A stretch of DNA of 44,995 bases from Marinagarivorans sp. Its GTDB lineage: Bacteria; Pseudomonadota; Gammaproteobacteria; Pseudomonadales; Cellvibrionaceae. The DNA is taken from the NCBI GenBank assembly GCA_028281865.1, contig JANQJB010000139.1, positions 1 to 44,995 on the forward strand, written 5' to 3'. Positions within the stretch are counted from its first letter, which is position 1. Each line of letters opens with the position of its first letter. The notes under the pieces are model-generated. The model saw only the letters and a program-made list of their open reading frames with translations, did no database searches and was not told the origin of the DNA. A program made the translations under genes and the position numbers. Shown here piece by piece: positions 8,883 through 17,527 of this stretch.

Positions 8883-9938
8883 TCAGCCTGTTTTTTCCGT
8901 TGTCGGAACCTTGACTCTTAAACGCTTACCTTTGCGCTCAATCGTAACCAATACGATTCCGTCAAACGCAACCACGCTCATCGCTGCCAATACATCTAAA
9001 GAATTAGCCACATTTTTATCATTTATTTTAAGGATGGTATCACCAACACAGAGGCCGTATTCCAAACAAACTTCGGTGCGAGCCACCGCAGTGACAACAG
9101 CTAAAGAACCGCCAGAGCTATTCTCGCCTTGTAGATGGGAATCTTTTACCGTGATCCCCAGCTGCCCGCGCCGAACCCTGCCATATTGTTTTAAATGCTG
9201 GAATACAAATTCAGCAATATCAGCAGGGATGGAGAATGAAAGGCCGATAGCCTTTCCTGTATCACTAAAAATATGAGAATTAACTCCCACGACCTGCCCT
9301 GTTAAATTAAATAAAGGCCCTCCTGAATGCCCAGGGTTAATCGCCAGCTCGGTTTGTATAAAAGGAATATAAGAAGATCGGCTAATTTCTAATTGGCTTC
9401 GAGGCTCAGCACTGACGACACCGGTATTCATTGTATGGCCAAAACCAAAAGGTGCGCCTATAGCGAATACCCAATCCCCTACCTCAAGCTTAGAACGACT
9501 CGCCAAGCTTAAATACGGCGTACCTTGCCTATCGACTTTTAATAAGGCCAAATCAGAATCGATATCTTTGCCAATAATTTTAGCTTGAAATATATTTTCG
9601 CTAATATCCTCGACAAGGATTTTTTTGGTATTCTCTACCAGGTGCCAACTCGTCAAGATATAACCATCGTCAGATACATAAAAACCCGTTCCTACACCAG
9701 TTTTAATTTTACTGCTTTCTTTATTGTCTTTTGGATAAAACAGATGCTTGAGGTTCTCCGGAATATTTTGATTTCCAAGCGCTGTTCGTGTCTGCTTTTC
9801 AAAATGTAAAGTTACAACAGCAGGAGAGACTTTGTGATATTGCCGCGACAGTGAATTTGGAAAATGCGTACAAGATGCCAATAAAAAACTTAATATAAAA
9901 ACCGAGCACAGCGCACAAACGCAAGCAATTATTCTCAT
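8883..9938 (-). CDS. HtrA/DegP-like trypsin-type serine protease, lipoprotein
   Basis: 351 residues. The N-terminus is a lipoprotein signal with lipobox LLASC (lipidated Cys23), unusual for DegP/DegQ/DegS. The protease domain carries the triad His99 (TSWHLVE), Asp129 (DSDLALL) and Ser205 (NPGHSGGPLF). The oxyanion motif is GHSGG instead of the common GNSGG. A C-terminal PDZ domain starts around residue 255 (RRGQLGITV) and includes VGDTILKINDKNVAN. The predicted role is membrane-tethered quality-control or signalling proteolysis in the periplasm. Only one PDZ is present, as in DegS. No sigma-E or RseA-type partner is nearby. The stop is about 250 bases upstream of the BPSS1780-type gene. Confidence 0.88.
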   Translation of the reverse strand: MRIIACVCALCSVFILSFLLASCTHFPNSLSRQYHKVSPAVVTLHFEKQTRTALGNQNIPENLKHLFYPKDNKESSKIKTGVGTGFYVSDDGYILTSWHLVENTKKILVEDISENIFQAKIIGKDIDSDLALLKVDRQGTPYLSLASRSKLEVGDWVFAIGAPFGFGHTMNTGVVSAEPRSQLEISRSSYIPFIQTELAINPGHSGGPLFNLTGQVVGVNSHIFSDTGKAIGLSFSIPADIAEFVFQHLKQYGRVRRGQLGITVKDSHLQGENSSGGSLAVVTAVARTEVCLEYGLCVGDTILKINDKNVANSLDVLAAMSVVAFDGIVLVTIERKGKRLRVKVPTTEKTG

Positions 9939-9974
9939 AAAAATAACTTGTTTATCTATTAACTTTTAGTGTTT

Positions 9975-10013
9975 CAAAAATAAAAACCCAGCACTGTTAA
10001 AAACACTGCTGGG
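9975..10013 (-). terminator. rho-independent terminator of the VWA-protein gene
   Basis: 12-base arms (9987-9998 and 10002-10013) pair with a single mismatch; on the minus strand the hairpin is followed by TTTTTATTTTT. It lies 20 bases after the stop of the large VWA gene. On the plus strand the tail is only moderately T-rich. Confidence 0.85.
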
Positions 10014-10032
10014 TATTATTTTCCCTATCTAC

Positions 10033-13000
10033 TTAATTGAGGTTAACCTGAGCATCCGGTTCGATACGTACATTTTTACCTGCAATATTCAGCGTAGAGC
10101 TTCTAGAAAACACTGTAACGTCAGCATTGGGTGCGATAATGGTCGCCTCCATATCGACATCCGTCCCAAGTGTCACTGTATTCGCTCCGTTAGAATAAAT
10201 AAACAGCCTTTCAATTCCGTCACCTTCAAATTCAACAAAATTGCCGATCTTGATATTGCCTGCAACAAAAATCTTCACGCTACCATTGCCTGCATTTACA
10301 ATAATTTTTGAATTAGACTCAATGTTCAGTGAATTAAAATGATATTCACCTCCAGCACTAAGGTGTAAGGTTCCACGCGCGCGCAGTGTTAAATCCTTAT
10401 ACGCTTGCGGTAAAGTACGCACATCTTGATCGTTCCCAACGATAAGGTCTTGGCTTCCTGGATTCACAGTAAACCGGGGAGCGACGGGCAAGACCGGAAC
10501 ATTACCTTGCGCAACATTACCGGTTATCGTTACGTTATTTTGCTGATTCAACTGACCTGAATAATTAAGATCGCCATCCAAAGTCGAAAAAGATCGTAAA
10601 TTAACATTGCCGTCAACAATAACATCACCTTGCGCCAATGCATTGGCACCTAATTCAAATTGTTGTCCCACAACAAGGTCTCGTCCAGAACTTGCAATAA
10701 CTTCACTACGATCTGATACAACCAACGAACCGCTTGCAATAATCGGGGCGGCCAGTTTCAAAGAAGGCTTAACAAATACTGTTTCAAAGAAATTACGTTT
10801 AAAGGGTACGCCGTTGTTATCGACTCCTGTAGCCGTGTATTGAATAAAATAACTCCCGGCATTAGGTAAACTGTATAGCGTCGAGTAAAAACCGTCGTTT
10901 GCGCTATGGTCACCATTCTCTCCATCGTCTGTTAACGGTACATCAATCGTAAGCCCATTGGGGAATACGATTTTTGCATTGACAATGGCATTTAAGATTT
11001 TTGCAGTATCACCCATAAATACAAGCAGGTTAATTCGTTGTCCCGGTGTTAAACGTCGATTCGTAATATTGGCAAACATATTCGTATGCGAATAAGCCGA
11101 AACCATTACCTTATACCGAATATCCTCATCTAACGCTTGAACAGGAACAAATGCTCCATTATTTTCACTGCTAGTAACTTGAGGAGGGGGAGGAGGCAAG
11201 GTACCCGGCTTTTGTACCGTTATTTTAATAGTCCCTGGAGCCGGATTATCTAAACGACACTGTACGTGTGTATCATCGCGAATAAATTGCCCGCCCATTT
11301 CAACACAACTGTAATCGTCAATTTTCAAATTTAATGTATCGAATTTTGACTCCCAATTAACTGAAATTAATACCTCCGGCAAGCCACTTTCAAGTTGCAT
11401 AAAGAAGTCATCTTCCTCACCCAGATCAACTAAGGTTCCATCCCAATCGCCAATTCTTTCTTCTCGACGTGCTTGTTCAGCCATCGTTTTATATAAATTG
11501 GCTAATTTATTGGGCAGAGTTTCCGGCCCGTTAAAAGTTTCTGCAACGGGAACAAATTTCGCTTTAGGTAGAAGTGAATTTATCGCAGTTGGCGGTTGTT
11601 CATCCGATTCCACTCTAAAATAACGACCGTCTGTGACATTGGCGATGTCGCGCGCCAGATCTTCAGCTGCATCAGTGCCTAGGGTCACCATGTCAATTTG
11701 AATTTTCTGCGAGGCGTTAATGATAGCTTGCTGAACCTCCCCACCAGGTCCATCGCGCCAAAACGGCGCTAAATTTTCGTTGTCATCCGACAGCAGCGCC
11801 ATATGCCAAATTTGATTTTCAGCTTGCCCGCCAGAAATCTCAAATTGTTGTGCAGCTAATTTCAGTCCCTCTCCCAACGCTGTCGAACCCGACGCGACCC
11901 ATTGTTTAATTTCCTCTCGGGCTAACGTACGAACATTATTTTGCTCTGGCACGCTATCATCAACTTCCGTCAACGCAAAATCCAATTTTGCGATATTCGC
12001 AAAACTAACAACACCGAGCTTATCACCATCGCTCGCATGGTCGACGTATAGAGTTGCGGCGTTAATAGCAGCATCGATTTTTCCCTCTGTTAGCATACTG
12101 CCTGAAGTATCTCCAACAACCATCAAATCAACGGGGCGACCCTCTGGTGCGAACGTAACAGCACCTTGCTCGACAACCGTTTGGTTAGGAAAACCATCGG
12201 CGGAATAGTGGACCTCTAGCCTGCGCGTAAAAGGTCCAGCAATTTTTTTAGGTTGCACGACCATCCAAAATTGCGTGTCGACCATTGTGCCAGATATGAT
12301 TTGCGCTTCCTTAGCCGCGACAAATATTTTGTAGTGGCTAATGTCCGGTACAACATCTGACGGAGGATTAATGATGACAAGAAATTTACCAGGGTCATCG
12401 TGAAAACCAGCTTGTACAGGCTCATCCTCGCTCGGAAAGATCAGCCGAAGCGGCCCGCCGTTATGACGAGTCACTCCACAACTAATAGAGCTGGGAGGGT
12501 TTGGATTCCCGTCTTTATCAAAAGGCTTTAAAGGAGGGACTTCAACCGATTCCCCATTTGGCAATGATTCTCTGTTGTTATATCGTCTAACAAATTCTTG
12601 TGCGCACGCTTGAATGTCTCGGGCAGCTTCGTAATTAAGCTCGTCATAGACCACTTCCCCTACTATTTCCGCTGGAGTCTCATCGGGGTCTTGTTTAGAG
12701 AGTTCGCAATTTTCCTGCGCTTCCTTTTCAAATACAGGCTTCATCCAAATCGGCGAGCACCAACTATGATCAATCTTGTACTTATTACTCTCGCTATCGT
12801 CATTGTTTTTGCTGGTATCATCTCGATTGTACTCATCTGCTGTCGAATTCGTGGCAAATAGAATGCCCGTACCCTCTGCACCATTGGCACTATCGCCTGT
12901 TACGCTAACACTGAGTCTATGACAACCTAAACAGGTATTATTGGGTACATCGATGCGATACGTTTTCCAGCCGGAAAACTCCTCTCCAACAAACCAATAG

Positions 13001-13686
13001 GGACTGCCGCTAAAGTTAGGCGAGAGTTCTTTTTCGCTATAATCGACATCATATTGAATATTATTTGGAGGGGGCACATTAACCATGTAGGGGGTTCGCA
13101 TCAGTGGGCCGTTATCGTGGCACCTGACACAATTATCTGCGAGCGTACCTTCTATATTTTGCCACGTAAAAGTATTCGCTGTGTCCTCGGGAATGCCATT
13201 TTTCGGAGAAGGAATCAACTTACCATCCTGATGATAAGCCTGATAAAAGCAGGTTGCACCGTTTTTACGATTATGTTGTATTACGGCAAGATCAGCATAA
13301 TGTGTGTCTCCCTCTTCGCGATAGATTTCTTCTGATTTTCGACAAGACGCGACAATAAACGCATCTTCATTTTCCTTAATGATTTGTATCACGCTCTGTT
13401 CATCACATGACCCTGTTAGACGCGCTGGAAAGCGGCACTGGCTACCTGCTTGTTCTGGTCCGTTGCCCGGAATTTCATCTTCCTGTCCAATAACATTACC
13501 TCGCTTGCCATTGGTAGAAATCTCGCAACTATACGTTGCCGGAAATTCGATACCTGTCGCTTCGTTACAGGCCTCCGTATAATCCTTTAACGCTTTACTC
13601 TCCGGAGAGGTACCTCCGGCCTGAGCGAGAACATTGCTTGATATAAACGTCAATAAAAAACACAACGATAAAATCGTACCCTTCAT
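10033..13686 (-). CDS. large secreted protein: two CxxCH haem motifs, VWA domain, polymer-forming C-terminus
   Basis: 1217 residues with a signal peptide (cleavage near NVLA-QAGG). Around residues 185-260 there are two haem-c attachment motifs, NCVRCHDNG and NTCLGCHRL. From about residue 520 there is a von Willebrand factor A domain with a complete MIDAS start (VVGDTSGSM) and KLGVVSFAN and STALGEGLKLA segments, in the CLCA-like subgroup. A beta-sandwich of choice-of-anchor type follows (YKVMVSAYSHTNMFANITNRR... LTDDGENGDHSANDGFYST). The last ~200 residues form regularly spaced short beta-strands (VIVDGNVNLRSFSTLDGDLN, ITGNVAQGNV, SLNIESNSKIIVNAGNGSVKIFVAGNIKIG) like bactofilin or right-handed beta-helix folds. 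Likely a surface or periplasmic redox/adhesion protein. It is monocistronic with a strong terminator. The combination of domains is unusual and its function is unknown. Confidence 0.85.
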   Translation of the reverse strand: MKGTILSLCFLLTFISSNVLAQAGGTSPESKALKDYTEACNEATGIEFPATYSCEISTNGKRGNVIGQEDEIPGNGPEQAGSQCRFPARLTGSCDEQSVIQIIKENEDAFIVASCRKSEEIYREEGDTHYADLAVIQHNRKNGATCFYQAYHQDGKLIPSPKNGIPEDTANTFTWQNIEGTLADNCVRCHDNGPLMRTPYMVNVPPPNNIQYDVDYSEKELSPNFSGSPYWFVGEEFSGWKTYRIDVPNNTCLGCHRLSVSVTGDSANGAEGTGILFATNSTADEYNRDDTSKNNDDSESNKYKIDHSWCSPIWMKPVFEKEAQENCELSKQDPDETPAEIVGEVVYDELNYEAARDIQACAQEFVRRYNNRESLPNGESVEVPPLKPFDKDGNPNPPSSISCGVTRHNGGPLRLIFPSEDEPVQAGFHDDPGKFLVIINPPSDVVPDISHYKIFVAAKEAQIISGTMVDTQFWMVVQPKKIAGPFTRRLEVHYSADGFPNQTVVEQGAVTFAPEGRPVDLMVVGDTSGSMLTEGKIDAAINAATLYVDHASDGDKLGVVSFANIAKLDFALTEVDDSVPEQNNVRTLAREEIKQWVASGSTALGEGLKLAAQQFEISGGQAENQIWHMALLSDDNENLAPFWRDGPGGEVQQAIINASQKIQIDMVTLGTDAAEDLARDIANVTDGRYFRVESDEQPPTAINSLLPKAKFVPVAETFNGPETLPNKLANLYKTMAEQARREERIGDWDGTLVDLGEEDDFFMQLESGLPEVLISVNWESKFDTLNLKIDDYSCVEMGGQFIRDDTHVQCRLDNPAPGTIKITVQKPGTLPPPPPQVTSSENNGAFVPVQALDEDIRYKVMVSAYSHTNMFANITNRRLTPGQRINLLVFMGDTAKILNAIVNAKIVFPNGLTIDVPLTDDGENGDHSANDGFYSTLYSLPNAGSYFIQYTATGVDNNGVPFKRNFFETVFVKPSLKLAAPIIASGSLVVSDRSEVIASSGRDLVVGQQFELGANALAQGDVIVDGNVNLRSFSTLDGDLNYSGQLNQQNNVTITGNVAQGNVPVLPVAPRFTVNPGSQDLIVGNDQDVRTLPQAYKDLTLRARGTLHLSAGGEYHFNSLNIESNSKIIVNAGNGSVKIFVAGNIKIGNFVEFEGDGIERLFIYSNGANTVTLGTDVDMEATIIAPNADVTVFSRSSTLNIAGKNVRIEPDAQVNLN

Positions 13687-13938
13687 AATTATTTCCCACC
13701 ATATTTCGTAGATTTTTAGTATTTTCCAAATTACTTCTACGGCTATTCCATTTCGCTCAAAAACGACTTATATATTATTATGTTAATTATAATAGTGGCC
13801 CCGCTTTAGCCAATGAATGAGCAGGATGTCAAACAGACTATCACGCCAAAAGTATTGTTAATATCGCAAAAATTGGTGAATTGACTTGCTGTATCAAGCC
13901 TAATACGAGAACCACATATCGAAACTAGAAGAAGCTAT
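13687..13938. other. intergenic region between divergent transcripts
   Basis: AT-rich DNA between the start of the VWA gene (minus) and the regulatory sites of the efflux operon (plus). It must contain the VWA-gene promoter. No further gene or strong palindrome was seen. Confidence 0.4.
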
Positions 13939-13983
13939 TGTCCGGCCGTCCGGAGCATACACCGGACACTATAAACGGACACT
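13939..13983 (+). promoter_or_regulatory. candidate enhancer (UAS) for the NtrC-type regulator
   Basis: Within 45 bases there are four copies of a GTCCGG/CCGGAC half-site: TGTCCGG (13939-13945), GTCCGG (13948-13953), CCGGACAC (13962-13969) and CGGACACT (13976-13983). They form nested inverted repeats (7-base arms 16 apart; 6-base arms 8 apart). They sit 60-110 bases upstream of a sigma-54-like promoter, the usual place for an NtrC-family activator, and such a regulator is encoded in the operon. Binding is inferred. Confidence 0.6.
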
Positions 13984-14045
13984 CTTATCTACTTCTTGAA
14001 AATTCCATCGCTGACTATTTCTGCGACTGGAGCGATATTGTCAAG

Positions 14046-14062
14046 TTGGCATAGCTTTTGTG
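14046..14062 (+). promoter_or_regulatory. sigma-54-like -24/-12 promoter of the efflux operon
   Basis: TTGGCA at 14046-14051 and TTGT at 14058-14061 have the spacing of the sigma-54 consensus (TGGCAC-N5-TTGC), with GT instead of GC at -12. Transcription would start near 14073, about 45 bases before the first gene. An NtrC-like activator encoded downstream and the upstream repeat cluster support it. Confidence 0.6.
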
Positions 14063-14119
14063 TAACTTGCCAAGTATCTATCTTATTCAGAGTCCTAACG
14101 CGATTTCAATTTAGAGAAA

Positions 14120-15445
14120 ATGATAAGCACAAACGCCAATAAGGAGCCCATCCCCATTAGGTTCCAAAACAAGATAAATATCGCTGACACAAGCGGACAG
14201 GATACGCTCGTTGAAAAAGAAAAGTCGCGTAAGCCTATCTATATTGCGGCCGCGTCTGCCGCAACTATTCTGTTAATTATTTTTGCTATTGTCCCTTACT
14301 ACAGCCAAATTTTTTCAGCCGATGAAGTTATCTCTCGCGAAAGTATTCGTACTTCAGTTGTTCGCCAAGGTTTACTGGAAAGCGATGTCGTCGCTCAAGG
14401 TAGAATTGTCACTGCAAATAGTCCGACACTGTTTAGCCCAGTGGTTGGAAATATCGATCTAAAAGTTAAGGCAGGTGATGCGGTTGACAAAGGACAATTA
14501 CTCGCTGAAATTTCGAGCCCCACGCTTATAGAGGAACTCGCGCGCGAAGAAAGTAAACTCTCGGGAATAAAAATCCAATTGGAAAGACAAAAAATAGAAG
14601 CAAGACGTCAACAGCTAGAATTAAAACAAACGGAAGAATTAGCACAAGTAAGTTTAAAAGCGATGGAGCGAGAAATGTTGCGCGCAAAAGCCTCGATGAA
14701 ATTACAACTCATTAGTGACTTAGACTATCGCACCGCCGAAGATGAATTAGAGAAAGCAAAACTGGAGTACCGCCAGGCCCAACAAAATTACTCTCTTGAA
14801 AAAGAAGCGCTTAGTTTTGAAACGCAAAATTTAGCGCTACAAGTTGAGCATCAAGAATTAATTGTTGAAGGTATTAAACGGCAGATAGAAGAACTCAAAA
14901 TCATATCTCCCGTAACGGGCATGGTTGGAAATGTGCAAGTCGAACCATTCGCCGCAATCACGCAACACCAAGCTCTCATTACTGTAATCGACTTAACCTC
15001 TTTCGAAGTTGAAGCTAGAGTATCACAACGATACGCAGATGAACTGTCGGTTTCGATGACAGCAGAGATAAGACTTAACGGCCAGAATTTTACCGGCGAA
15101 ATTGTCGGTATATCGCCTGAAGTCATCAACAATGAAGTCATTACCCGCATTCGCTTTACCGGCAATAAGCCCTCTCAGCTTCGCCAAAACCAGCGCTTAA
15201 CCGCACGGATTATTTTGCAGCGTAAGGAGAACGTGCTGCTTGTCGACAAAGGTTCGATCATTGACAATTTTCAAGGCAATGTTTTTAAAATTACAAATAA
15301 TGAAGCACAGCGTATATCGATTCAAATAGGCAGCACAAGTGTGCAACACCTCGAAATCACAAGTGGCCTCGAACCGGGAGATGAAATCATTATTGCCGGG
15401 CCTGCGATAGAAAGCGAAATACAATCTATTTTAATCACCAATTAA
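14120..15445 (+). CDS. periplasmic adaptor (HlyD/MacA-like) of an ABC efflux system
   Basis: 441 residues. A cytoplasmic N-tail of about 45 residues is followed by one transmembrane helix (PIYIAAASAATILLIIFAIVPYY). Then comes the split lipoyl domain (LFSPVVGNIDLKVKAGDAVDKGQLLAEI), a long coiled-coil hairpin (about residues 140-250, rich in E, L, K, Q), the second lipoyl half (ISPVTGMVGNVQVEPFAAI) and a beta-barrel region. This is the membrane fusion protein that bridges an inner-membrane exporter to an outer-membrane channel. No TolC-like gene is in the window. It is the first gene of a six-gene operon: 14 bases separate it from the ATPase gene. Transported substrate is unknown; MacB-type systems move peptides, lipids or drugs. 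Confidence 0.9.
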   Translation: MISTNANKEPIPIRFQNKINIADTSGQDTLVEKEKSRKPIYIAAASAATILLIIFAIVPYYSQIFSADEVISRESIRTSVVRQGLLESDVVAQGRIVTANSPTLFSPVVGNIDLKVKAGDAVDKGQLLAEISSPTLIEELAREESKLSGIKIQLERQKIEARRQQLELKQTEELAQVSLKAMEREMLRAKASMKLQLISDLDYRTAEDELEKAKLEYRQAQQNYSLEKEALSFETQNLALQVEHQELIVEGIKRQIEELKIISPVTGMVGNVQVEPFAAITQHQALITVIDLTSFEVEARVSQRYADELSVSMTAEIRLNGQNFTGEIVGISPEVINNEVITRIRFTGNKPSQLRQNQRLTARIILQRKENVLLVDKGSIIDNFQGNVFKITNNEAQRISIQIGSTSVQHLEITSGLEPGDEIIIAGPAIESEIQSILITN

Positions 15446-15459
15446 AGAGATAAATTAAT

Positions 15460-16185
15460 ATGTTGAATATGGATCAAATAAAGAAAGTTTTTCGTACGGA
15501 CTTAGTTGAGACTTATGCTTTACGCGATTTTAGTTTAAACGTACAAGAGGGGGAATTTGTTGCTGTAACAGGCCCATCAGGTTCTGGAAAAACCACGTTT
15601 TTAAATATCGCAGGCCTGCTAGAAACATTTGAAGCCGGCACATATTTATTAGATGGAGAGGACGTCAACAGTTTATCAGACCGACAACGCTCCGCACTAC
15701 GCAACGCAAAAATCGGTTTTATCTTTCAAAGTTTTAACCTCATCCCCGATTTAAATATCTTCGACAATGTCGATGTCCCGCTGCGCTATCGCGGGTTTAA
15801 CGGAAGACAACGAAAGGAACGCATAATGAATGCCTTGGAGCGGGTTGGGCTCGGAGCACGGTTCAAACATATGCCATCTCAATTGTCGGGCGGTCAACAA
15901 CAAAGAGCAGCGATCGCTCGTGCACTTGCCGGAGAACCACGTTTTTTATTGGCCGATGAACCCACCGGTAATTTAGATTCGCTTATGGCAAGGCAAGTCA
16001 TGGAACTGCTAGAAGAAATTAACGAAGGCGGAACCACCATCGTAATGGTAACTCACGATCCCGACCTTGCCCGCCGTGCACAACGCAATATTCAAATTGT
16101 CGACGGTCAAGTCACTGATTTTCAATTGGGGCCAATTCCACCGGCGCCCGAAAATGATCGTCAAAGCGCTACACCTTACGCGTAA
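15460..16185 (+). CDS. MacB/LolD-type ABC transporter ATPase
   Basis: 241 residues, the normal length for this family. Walker A GPSGSGKTT (around residues 39-47), Q-loop FQSFNLIPDLN, signature LSGGQQQR, Walker B FLLADEPTGNLDS and the switch His in VMVTHD are all intact. The best match is the MacB/LolD/FtsE group of ATPases, which drive mechanotransmission-type exporters. It energises the two FtsX-like permeases encoded just downstream. Expression from the operon promoter upstream of the adaptor is inferred from tight spacing. Confidence 0.93.
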   Translation: MLNMDQIKKVFRTDLVETYALRDFSLNVQEGEFVAVTGPSGSGKTTFLNIAGLLETFEAGTYLLDGEDVNSLSDRQRSALRNAKIGFIFQSFNLIPDLNIFDNVDVPLRYRGFNGRQRKERIMNALERVGLGARFKHMPSQLSGGQQQRAAIARALAGEPRFLLADEPTGNLDSLMARQVMELLEEINEGGTTIVMVTHDPDLARRAQRNIQIVDGQVTDFQLGPIPPAPENDRQSATPYA

Positions 16186-16198
16186 GGAAAATAAGATT

Positions 16199-17509
16199 AT
16201 GTGGCTCTATTTTTTTAAACTCGCTTGGATTAGTGTTCGACAAACGCCAATTATGTCGACCTTGATGATCATCGCGGTGGGTATTGGCATAGCAGCTTGC
16301 CTAGTAACTTCTACAATTTACATGTCGCTATCTAAAAATCCACTGCAACATAAAAATAACGTGCTGTACGCCTTACAGCTAGATGCTTGGGACCCACAGG
16401 AAGCCTATGACGGCCCTAATGATATGCCAACTCAGGTTACCTACCTAGACGGTATCGCAGTGCTCGAATCCGATATTCCAACTCATACCGTCCTAATGTA
16501 TAAATCCGGTTTTGCCGTTCTCCCAGAAAACAAATCTATTAGACCATTTCAAAGTTTAGCGCGAATGACAACAAGTGACTTCTTTCCACTATTTGACGTT
16601 CCTTTTATTTTTGGCAGTACGTGGAGTGAAGAGGCAGATAAAATCCCCGAGCAGGTGGTAGTCCTTTCCAAACAACTAAACGATCGATTATTTAACGGCG
16701 AAAATAGTGTAGGAAAACAAATAAATCTCGATGGTAGACTATATAAAATATTAGGCGTGACGGCGGATTGGCATCCAAGACCAAAAGTGCATGACTTAAA
16801 TAACGGCGCGTACAATAGAAGAGATGCTATGTATGTTCCTATGAGCGTAGGAATAGAGCTCGAAATGTATTCAAGAGGCAATACCAATGCTTGGGAAAGA
16901 GAAAATGTCGTAACGTTTACTGACACCTTACAGAGTGAACACATTTGGTTGCAAGCGTGGGTACAGCTCGATACAAAAAAACAAATGGAAGATTTTAGTT
17001 CCTATATCGAAAATTATATTCGGCAGCAAAAAAAACTGGGCCGTTTCCAGCGACCATTAAAATACCATTTAAACACGCCTAGCGAATGGTTAAGTAAAAA
17101 TAATGTTGTCAGACAAGATAATCGTATTTTGTTATGGTTATCTGTTATTTTCCTACTCGTTTGCTTAATTAACACAATCGCCCTGCTACTGGCAAAGTTT
17201 CTTAAAAAAGCCCCGTCTGTCGGCGTAAGGAGAGCATTGGGTGCATCGAAAAAGGCAATATTTTCTCAACACCTCTACGAGACACTCTTGGTTGGCATAA
17301 GCGGTGGCGCTCTCGGTTTAACCCTGTCTTGGTTCGGATTGTGGGGCATACGCTATCTTCAGCCCGGACTAAAAGATGCGGCAATAATGCATTGGCCGAC
17401 GTTTGTTATGGCGCTCTGCTTTTCGCTGCTGGCAAGTTTATTTTGCGGTTTGCTCCCGGCTTGGAAAATTAGCCATACACAACCTGCTCGATATCTAAAA
17501 ATACAGTGA
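16199..17509 (+). CDS. FtsX/MacB-like ABC permease 1
   Basis: About 436 residues from the ATG at 16199, which has an upstream AAGGAAAAT ribosome binding site and lies 13 bases after the ATPase stop. The longer open frame starting at 16067 overlaps the ATPase gene and is rejected. One N-terminal transmembrane segment (STLMIIAVGIGIAACLVTSTIYM) is followed by a large periplasmic MacB-core domain (residues ~60-310). Three C-terminal transmembrane helices follow, with the coupling motif KKAPSVGVRRALGASKKAIFSQHLYE between the first and second. This topology is typical of MacB mechanotransmission permeases. It probably forms a heterodimer with the product of the next gene. Confidence 0.9.
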   Translation: MWLYFFKLAWISVRQTPIMSTLMIIAVGIGIAACLVTSTIYMSLSKNPLQHKNNVLYALQLDAWDPQEAYDGPNDMPTQVTYLDGIAVLESDIPTHTVLMYKSGFAVLPENKSIRPFQSLARMTTSDFFPLFDVPFIFGSTWSEEADKIPEQVVVLSKQLNDRLFNGENSVGKQINLDGRLYKILGVTADWHPRPKVHDLNNGAYNRRDAMYVPMSVGIELEMYSRGNTNAWERENVVTFTDTLQSEHIWLQAWVQLDTKKQMEDFSSYIENYIRQQKKLGRFQRPLKYHLNTPSEWLSKNNVVRQDNRILLWLSVIFLLVCLINTIALLLAKFLKKAPSVGVRRALGASKKAIFSQHLYETLLVGISGGALGLTLSWFGLWGIRYLQPGLKDAAIMHWPTFVMALCFSLLASLFCGLLPAWKISHTQPARYLKIQ

Positions 17510-17527
17510 TCGTTAAGGAGACCCAAA

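Noticed and set aside
16067-16198. Upstream extension of permease 1
   Set aside because: It overlaps the ATPase gene in another frame, and the ATG at 16199 has a good ribosome binding site and leads straight into the transmembrane helix.
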